A stretch of 54,105 nucleotides of DNA from Porticoccaceae bacterium. Its GTDB lineage: Bacteria; Pseudomonadota; Gammaproteobacteria; Pseudomonadales; Porticoccaceae. The stretch spans positions 1-54,105 of the forward strand of contig JALOAH010000015.1 in NCBI GenBank assembly GCA_023228865.1, read 5' to 3'. Positions 49,071 to 54,105 of this stretch are shown here, one piece after another (position 1 is the stretch's first letter; each line of letters begins with the position of its first letter). The translations under genes were made by a program, and so were the position numbers. The notes under the pieces were generated by a model. It made no database searches, had not been told where the DNA came from, and saw only the letters and a list, made by a program, of their open reading frames with translations.

Positions 49071-50081
49071 CTATGTCAATGCCGCAAAACGGGCAATGGT
49101 AGACTCTCGACGTTCGCTGTCCTCAAGCTCCCGCCACGCCCAGGATTTTCGAGCTTTCATTGTCGCCAAGCGGGCAGAGGGCGCCGGATTGCTGTCCTCC
49201 AGATAGGAGAGCACCTCAATGGCACCTGCCGGATTATTGCACACCAGCACCATATCGCAGCCCGCGTTCAGAGCCGCCTCGGCTTTTTGGGGGTAGCCTC
49301 CGGCCACATCCGCACCGCGCATGGACAGGTCATCACTGAAAATAACCCCATTAAAGCCCAGCTGTTTTCTCAGCACTTCCTGCAGCCAGTGGCTGGAAAA
49401 GCCCACACAGTGGCTGTCTACCTGGGGAAAGACAATATGGGCGGGCATGATGGCGTCCAGCTCCGCCGCCAGGGTTTTAAAGGGAATGAGATCATGGCGA
49501 TACAGCTCCGCCAAAGAGCGCTCGTCCCTGGGGGTTTCGTGGTGGCTGTCGGCGACAACACCGCCATGGCCGGGAAAATGCTTGCCGGTGGCTGCCATTC
49601 CCGCTTCGTGCATACCCGCAATAAACAGCCTGGCCGCCTCGGTGGCAAGCTCGGCATCGGCGGCAAAGGCGCGGTCGGCAATAACCTCGCAGCGGCAATC
49701 ATCGACATCGAGCACAGGAGCAAAACTGAAATCGACCCCAGAGGCAATCACTTCCGCTGCCAGTAACCAACCCGCATCCCGCAACAGATCCGCACCCTGT
49801 TCTGGGGATTCCTGGAGCCAGCGCCCCAATTTCGCCATTGGCGGAAATTTGCTATAGCCATCGCGAAAGCGTTGCACACGCCCGCCTTCCTGATCCACGG
49901 CGATAAGCAGTTCGGGGCGAATCGCTTTGATGGCAGCACTCAGATCCGCGATCTGCTCGCGCCCCACAAAGTTGCGAGCAAAGAAAATCACTCCGCCCAC
50001 CATGGGATGGCGCAGTAGTTCAGCCTCACCGAGGTCAAGTTCCGTGCCCTGCAAATCCAGCATAAGGGGGCCAGCTTTCAT
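49071..50081 (-). CDS. nagZ: Beta-N-acetylhexosaminidase NagZ
   Basis: NagZ releases GlcNAc from anhydro-muropeptides in cytoplasmic peptidoglycan recycling. The 336-residue GH3 enzyme has AVDQEGGRVQRF, the catalytic-loop KHFPGHGGVVADSHHETP (general acid His/Asp dyad) and the nucleophile Asp in FSDDLSMRG. The ATG at 50081 (MKAGPLMLDLQG) follows GGAG at six bases and matches the family; upstream ATG at 50093 is possible. Neighbours are mscS and mtiP. Divergent from the DUF6763 gene with a 297-base shared gap in which I see no clear element. Confidence 0.96.
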   Translation of the reverse strand: MKAGPLMLDLQGTELDLGEAELLRHPMVGGVIFFARNFVGREQIADLSAAIKAIRPELLIAVDQEGGRVQRFRDGYSKFPPMAKLGRWLQESPEQGADLLRDAGWLLAAEVIASGVDFSFAPVLDVDDCRCEVIADRAFAADAELATEAARLFIAGMHEAGMAATGKHFPGHGGVVADSHHETPRDERSLAELYRHDLIPFKTLAAELDAIMPAHIVFPQVDSHCVGFSSHWLQEVLRKQLGFNGVIFSDDLSMRGADVAGGYPQKAEAALNAGCDMVLVCNNPAGAIEVLSYLEDSNPAPSARLATMKARKSWAWRELEDSERRESTIARFAALT

Positions 50082-50378
50082 ATTGAACTCCATCGCGACA
50101 AAGGAGAGGACATTAAGAAGACCTCGGCAGGTTGTCAACAGTAAATGGCAATGGCCATTTTTAGACAAGTTTTTCATGTCAACCTGATGTCTTTATCTCA
50201 AAGGGGAATTAACAAAAAAACAGAAGCCCATGAAAATAAATAGGTTACGGAACAACCTTTAGGCACTGCCGGAAAAACTCACGCCAACAGCGAGCCTTGG
50301 CAATAGCCGTGGCTGTTTTACCCGCCCCAGGTTGGTGCTATGTTGACCATGAACATTTATCACAGGAGTCAAACCCTA

Positions 50379-50696
50379 ATGGCCAAAAAAATCCCAACAA
50401 TCGGCGATTGGTATCAGGATGCCGTGGAAGATGTACTTTTCGAGGTGGTGGCGGTGGATGAGCATTCGTTGTCCATCGAAATTCAATATGAAGATGGCGA
50501 GGTTGGCGAATTCGATTTCGACACCTGGACGCAGATGATTGTACTGCCCGCCCAGGCGCCTGAAGACTGGCGCTCATCCTATGAACTGGATGAAGAAGAC
50601 AGCTTAAGTCCTGATTCTGTTTACGTTCCCAATAACTATAGCGATCCTCTGGCAGCCCTGGAATCCGATTCCTGGCTGGATAGCGACGACTATTAA
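50379..50696 (+). CDS. DUF6763-like small acidic protein
   Basis: This is a 105-residue acidic cytoplasmic protein starting MAKKIPTIGDWYQDA. It has a beta-rich first half (LFEVVAVDEHSLSIEIQY, then GEVGEFDFDTW) and APEDWRSSYELDEED, the recognisable family segment that I associate with the DUF6763 proteins of marine gammaproteobacteria. The ATG at 50379 follows a GGAG 11 bases upstream; earlier in-frame starts exist at 50340. No signal peptide or metal-binding motif. Function unknown. Confidence 0.8.
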   Translation: MAKKIPTIGDWYQDAVEDVLFEVVAVDEHSLSIEIQYEDGEVGEFDFDTWTQMIVLPAQAPEDWRSSYELDEEDSLSPDSVYVPNNYSDPLAALESDSWLDSDDY

Positions 50697-50718
50697 GACG
50701 AGAGCATCAAGACAAGGC

Positions 50719-50886
50719 TTATTGCCCATGTCGATGTGCAGGGCTGTAATCCAGCATCTTGCCGGTGTTTTGCTGTCCGCTGAAACTACGATTGACGCGG
50801 AGCAACTTTTCCGCGTCGATGTCGAGGTCTGCCGCTAACCTCCGGATTGCGGGGACGGCTGTCAAACTCAGGATCGGCTGCTCCAC
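50719..50886 (-). CDS. Possible small protein with E3-binding-like motif (doubtful)
   Basis: A 55-codon minus-strand frame from GTG 50886 reads [19 protein letters not shown], which resembles the first helix of the peripheral subunit-binding (E3-binding) domain of acyltransferases. There is no good ribosome site, and the frame continues upstream to 51006 through the SOS box. It may be a gene remnant or chance. A stem GACGCGGA/TCCGCGTC (50794-50817) lies inside it. Otherwise the 336-base gap before lexA holds only the SOS box. Confidence 0.2.
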   Translation of the reverse strand: MEQPILSLTAVPAIRRLAADLDIDAEKLLRVNRSFSGQQNTGKMLDYSPAHRHGQ

Positions 50887-50992
50887 AACTATCTTCGCGT
50901 CCCCCCTATTCCGCTGATTCGGCCATTTTTCCGATTCCCCTACTGGCAGTTTGCCACAGTATCGACAAACACTGCTTGCCCCCAGCAAAATA

Positions 50993-51008
50993 CTGTATAC
51001 AATCACAG
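50993..51008 (+). promoter_or_regulatory. lexA: SOS box (LexA operator) of lexA
   Basis: CTGTATACAATCACAG fits the CTGT-N8-ACAG consensus exactly and ends 24 bases before the lexA start. It predicts autorepression of lexA and induction on DNA damage. No second box with this exact pattern was found beside it. Confidence 0.95.
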
Positions 51009-51032
51009 TATCAAAGCCTTGTGGACAAGATC

Positions 51033-51644
51033 ATGAAACTGACCGCCCGACAGACGCAAATTCTCGCCCTTATCGAGCAGTGCATTGAGGAAACCGGTTA
51101 TCCGCCCACCAGGGCGGAAATTGCCGCCACCCTCGGCTTTAAGTCCGCCAACGCCGCCGAAGACCATCTTCGCGCCCTGGAAAAAAAGGGCGCCATCGAA
51201 ATGGTGCCCGGCGCATCGCGGGGCATACGTTTAGCGGCAAAGCATCAGGGCATCCCCCTCATCGGCCGGGTTGCTGCGGGCAACCCCATTCTTGCCGAGG
51301 AAAATATCGAGGACTATATCAACGTTCCCCACAATCTCTTCCACCCCGAGGCTGACTACTTGCTCCGTGTTCGCGGCGACAGCATGAAGGACGCGGGCAT
51401 TCTCAACAACGACTTGCTGGCGGTAAAAAAAACCGACACCGCCAATAATGGCGATCTCGTTGTGGCACGCATTAATGACGAGGTTACAGTCAAAACCCTG
51501 GCGAAGCAGCGCCAAAAATACCTCATCCATCTTCTGCCCAAAAACCCCGACTTTGACACCATTGTCGTCGACCTGAGGGAAACCCCGTTTGCCATTGAAG
51601 GCTTGGGGGTGGGTGTAATCCGCATCTCAACCCAGGGTCGTTAA
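51033..51644 (+). CDS. lexA: LexA repressor
   Basis: LexA represses the SOS regulon and cleaves itself when RecA filaments form. The 203-residue protein has an N-terminal winged helix ([16 protein letters not shown] ... [10 protein letters not shown]), the cleavage site Ala82-Gly83 in RVAAGNP, and the catalytic dyad Ser117 (RGDSMKDAG) and Lys154 (VTVKTLAK), one to two positions from the E. coli numbering. The ATG at 51033 matches the family N terminus. No sulA or psrA gene accompanies it, unlike P. aeruginosa. Confidence 0.98.
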   Translation: MKLTARQTQILALIEQCIEETGYPPTRAEIAATLGFKSANAAEDHLRALEKKGAIEMVPGASRGIRLAAKHQGIPLIGRVAAGNPILAEENIEDYINVPHNLFHPEADYLLRVRGDSMKDAGILNNDLLAVKKTDTANNGDLVVARINDEVTVKTLAKQRQKYLIHLLPKNPDFDTIVVDLRETPFAIEGLGVGVIRISTQGR

Positions 51645-51664
51645 ATTCTCGGGAAGGCTCCGAC

Positions 51665-51702
51665 AAAAAAGCCGATATCAATATTGTCTTTGATATCGGC
51701 TT
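51665..51702 (-). terminator. Intrinsic terminator of the aldehyde dehydrogenase transcript
   Basis: A perfect 13-bp stem (51669-51681 with 51690-51702, loop of eight) is followed on the minus strand by six T. It lies about 190 bases past the dehydrogenase stop, beyond repeat copy C. From the plus strand it follows lexA by 24 bases and could also stop that transcript, although no T-run follows there. Confidence 0.8.
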
Positions 51703-51727
51703 AAATTCCAGGCAACCTAAGCTAGTA

Positions 51728-51866
51728 TTGCTTCAATTTGATATTGTCTACCATAAATAATCTTCAGACATCGCCAGCAGGGTTGGCTCCTACCGAATAA
51801 TCATTTATTTGTAGGAGACAGCCCTGCTGGCGATGGCAGCTCAATAAGACAAAATTACATTGAAAG
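51728..51866. repeat. Nested palindromic repeat, copy C
   Basis: Inner arms 51769-51793 and 51811-51835 are inverted repeats with two mismatches in 25 bases and share the core CATCGCCAGCAGGG with copies A and B. Outer arms TTGCTTCAATTTGATATTGT (from 51728) and, inverted and more diverged, 51848-51866 enclose them. It lies between lexA and the aldehyde dehydrogenase. Confidence 0.8.
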
Positions 51867-51895
51867 AGTGCTAGCGTCCGTTGACCCCAAGGCCT

Positions 51896-53404
51896 TTACT
51901 CTTCGAGGAGCGCTGTAACTGTCTTTGTCTCGGTGTAGTGAAGAACCCCCTCTTCACCCACTTCCCTGCCCCAGCCCGACTCTTTCATACCGCCAAAGGG
52001 GGCACAGGGGTCGTTTATGCCGTGGGTGTTGATCCAGACATTGCCGGCATCCAATTGTTTGGCGACCCGGTGGGCGCGGGACAGATCTCTCGTCCAGATG
52101 TTCGCTGCCAGGCCATAGCGGGTATCGTTGGCCATGCGAATGGCGTCTTCGGCGGTTTTGAACGGCGTAGCAACCAGCACGGGACCAAAAATTTCCTCTT
52201 TGATAATGGTGGCATTGTCGCCGCTGTTGACAAAAACCGTGGGCTCGACAAAGTAACCCCTGTCGCCTTTGCGGTTGCCGCCGGTCAAGACTTCACCGCC
52301 TTCGGCGCGGCCTTTTTCGATATAGCCCATCACTCGATCCTGCTGTATGCGCGACACCAGAGGACCGACCATGGTTTCAGGATCGCGACCATGGCTGACC
52401 TTGAATGACTGGGCAGCGGCAACCACGGAGTCCATCACCTGATCAAAGATTTTTTCCTGCACATAAAGCCGGGAAGCAGCCAGACACACCTGCCCGGAAT
52501 TAAAGAAAATCGCCAGCGCCGCCCCTATACCCACTTTGTCGAGATCGGCGTCATCAAACACCAGTGACGGCGATTTTCCGCCCAACTCAAGGGTGACACG
52601 CTTGAGATCAGTGGCAACCGTGCGAACAATATTTTTGCCCACCGCGGTGGAGCCGGTAAAGGCGATTTTGTTGACATCAGGATGCTCCACCAGAGCCTGA
52701 CCGGCAGTGTGGCCATAACCGGTAACAATATTGAGCACTCCCGGGGGCAAACCAGCCTCCAAGGCCAGTTCGCCGAGGCGGAGGGCGGACAGCGGTGTCA
52801 CTTCCGAGGGCTTTAGTACCAGGGTGCAACCGGCCGCCAGCGCCGGGGCGATTTTCCAGGCCGCCATGGCGAGTGGGTAATTCCAGGGCACAATGGCGCC
52901 GACCACACCCACGGGCTGGCGCAGGGAATAGGAGTGATAAAGCTGGCCGTCCCCGGAGATATCGTTGATATGGCCACCCAGCTTGGTTGTCCAGCCCGCC
53001 ATATAGCGAAACACATCCACCGCGGCGGGAACATCCACCATTTTCGCGTGGGTAACGGCTTTGCCATTATCAAAGCTTTCCAGCATCGCCAGCTCGTCGG
53101 CATGATCTTCAATTTTGCGGGCAATATTCTCGAGAATTTTGGCGCGATCCAGAGGCCGCATTCTGCTCCACTCCCGGGATTCAAAGGCGCGCCGGGCACT
53201 GGCAACCGCCGCGTCCACATCCTCTTTGGTTCCCGCAGGAACCGAGGCAAAAATAGTGCCGGTGGCGGGGTCTTCTATATCGATGCGTTCGCCGCTGACG
53301 GCATCGCGGCCAGGCTGGTCAATCAGCAGACCCAGTGCCGGTAGCACCAGCCCATGATCCTGGGGTGATTGACCGCTTGGCGTACTTGCATTGGAATTTG
53401 TCAT
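51896..53404 (-). CDS. NAD(P)-dependent aldehyde dehydrogenase
   Basis: This enzyme oxidises an aldehyde to its acid. The 502-residue ALDH-superfamily protein has VVGAIVPWNYPLAMAAWK, FTGSTAVGK, the general base Glu273 in LELGGKSP, the catalytic Cys307 in NSGQVCLAASR and GGMKESGWGRE near the end. The pattern is closest to betaine/phenylacetaldehyde-type class 1 ALDHs. The ATG at 53404 follows GGAGAG. It begins 34 bases after the PQQ-type alcohol dehydrogenase stop on the same strand, so a two-step alcohol-to-acid oxidation is likely. The actual substrate is unknown. Confidence 0.93.
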   Translation of the reverse strand: MTNSNASTPSGQSPQDHGLVLPALGLLIDQPGRDAVSGERIDIEDPATGTIFASVPAGTKEDVDAAVASARRAFESREWSRMRPLDRAKILENIARKIEDHADELAMLESFDNGKAVTHAKMVDVPAAVDVFRYMAGWTTKLGGHINDISGDGQLYHSYSLRQPVGVVGAIVPWNYPLAMAAWKIAPALAAGCTLVLKPSEVTPLSALRLGELALEAGLPPGVLNIVTGYGHTAGQALVEHPDVNKIAFTGSTAVGKNIVRTVATDLKRVTLELGGKSPSLVFDDADLDKVGIGAALAIFFNSGQVCLAASRLYVQEKIFDQVMDSVVAAAQSFKVSHGRDPETMVGPLVSRIQQDRVMGYIEKGRAEGGEVLTGGNRKGDRGYFVEPTVFVNSGDNATIIKEEIFGPVLVATPFKTAEDAIRMANDTRYGLAANIWTRDLSRAHRVAKQLDAGNVWINTHGINDPCAPFGGMKESGWGREVGEEGVLHYTETKTVTALLEE

Positions 53405-53438
53405 GGTCTCTCCGTCATCTTGGATAAAATAATATTGC

Positions 53439-54105
53439 CTATTCAGGCGGGTTTTTGGGCTTGCCAAAATCGGCAATGGTTTTTTGAACAATATACTGAC
53501 GAATGGCCTCGGCTTCGGCCGCCGTCAACCGGCCTTGAACAGATGGCATGCCGATGGATTTAAAAAGACCGTCAAGTAAGATTTGGTTAAAGATTTTGTG
53601 CTTGCCATCGCTGAGATAGCGCAAATCCGGAATCACACTTGAGGACACGACGCCATCCCCATGGCAAAAATGGCAGTTGTTCATATAGAGGGATTTTCCC
53701 TGCTCTGCCATTTCCGCATCTACCGAATAGGCGAGCACGGCTTTATCGACGCTTCTTTCCTGCACAACTTCAACGGGCAATTCCCCCTTGCCACCAAGTT
53801 TAAACACCATCAAGCGGGATTTTTTACCCCAGCCTTCACTCCTGGTGGCGAGGACACCAGCGGCAGAGCCATAGCCGCCACCCCAGCCAGACATCACCGC
53901 CACATACTGCTCACCGGCAACGGTGTAGGTGATTGGCGCGGCAATAATTCCGGCGTCGGAATTAAATTCCCACAGCTTGGCACCGTCATCGTCTTTATAA
54001 GCGACAAAGGTGCCCTCGGCATTGCCCTGAAATACCAGACCGCCAGCGGTGCTCAAAATGCCGCCGTTCCAGACATTGGGGAAATCGACTATCCAGCGCG
54101 GCTTT
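53439..54105 (-). CDS. PQQ-dependent quinohemoprotein alcohol dehydrogenase (C-terminal part; 5' end outside the window)
   Basis: This is the C-terminal 221 residues of a periplasmic type II alcohol dehydrogenase. The first half is the end of the PQQ beta-propeller (NGGILSTAGGLVFQGNAEG, then KLWEFNSDAGIIAAPITY and MSGWGGGYGSAAG). The second half is a cytochrome c domain with the heme site CHFCH and the axial methionine probably in SIGMPSV. Electrons would pass from the PQQ site to the heme and then to the respiratory chain. The signal peptide and the catalytic Asp lie outside the window. It appears to be the first gene of a unit with the aldehyde dehydrogenase. Confidence 0.93.
   Translation of the reverse strand, partial: KPRWIVDFPNVWNGGILSTAGGLVFQGNAEGTFVAYKDDDGAKLWEFNSDAGIIAAPITYTVAGEQYVAVMSGWGGGYGSAAGVLATRSEGWGKKSRLMVFKLGGKGELPVEVVQERSVDKAVLAYSVDAEMAEQGKSLYMNNCHFCHGDGVVSSSVIPDLRYLSDGKHKIFNQILLDGLFKSIGMPSVQGRLTAAEAEAIRQYIVQKTIADFGKPKNPPE

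Overview
The window is a piece of a gammaproteobacterial chromosome, probably a marine or brackish relative of the Cellvibrionales/Pseudomonadales. The basis is protein similarity as I recall it (Vibrio- and Pseudomonas-like proteins throughout), a complete Na+-pumping NADH:quinone reductase operon, and a gene order that closely follows the murB-ptp-kdsB-lpxK-exbD-exbB-comEC-DUF2062-lolCDE and nqr-gap-mfd-csiV-mtiP-nagZ-lexA block of Pseudomonas aeruginosa. I cannot name a species from sequence alone.

Layout. 1-10.1 kb: the 5' part of rapA, the peptidyl-prolyl isomerase fklB, two convergent DEAD-box RNA helicases (rhlE-like and dbpA), a membrane GGDEF-EAL protein and recQ. 10.2-20.6 kb: a long minus-strand run, read right to left as exbB-exbD-msbA-lpxK-kdsB-ptp-murB-alkB-gacA-uvrC-pgsA-tRNA-Cys, with most junctions overlapping or a few bases apart. 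It joins lipid A export and core sugar synthesis, peptidoglycan synthesis, DNA repair and the GacA regulator. 20.9-29.8 kb: comEC, a patatin-like lipase, a DUF2062 membrane protein, the lolC-lolD-lolE lipoprotein exporter, a small exported protein and an alpha/beta hydrolase. 30.1-37.3 kb: nqrABCDEF followed by its maturation genes apbE and nqrM. 37.6-39.1 kb: a long-form GAPDH.

39.1-40.8 kb is the only clearly accessory stretch. It holds a broken IS3-type orfA and what looks like a solitary integron gene cassette (one short GTG-started gene between an attC-like site and a second GTTAGGT core), with no integrase. 40.8-54.1 kb: dps, mfd, csiV, an LLM-class oxidoreductase, then nagZ-mscS-mtiP on the minus strand, a DUF6763 protein, lexA with a perfect SOS box, and an aldehyde dehydrogenase next to the 3' end of a PQQ/heme alcohol dehydrogenase.

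Three dispersed copies of a nested palindromic element (a REP-like core with partly conserved outer inverted repeats) sit in intergenic gaps near 20.7, 30.05 and 51.8 kb. They are the most repeat-like non-coding signal in the window. No CRISPR array, rRNA, prophage or recognisable defence system was seen. Most genes are conserved housekeeping genes; the novelty candidates are the cassette region, the repeat family and a few unusual gene insertions.
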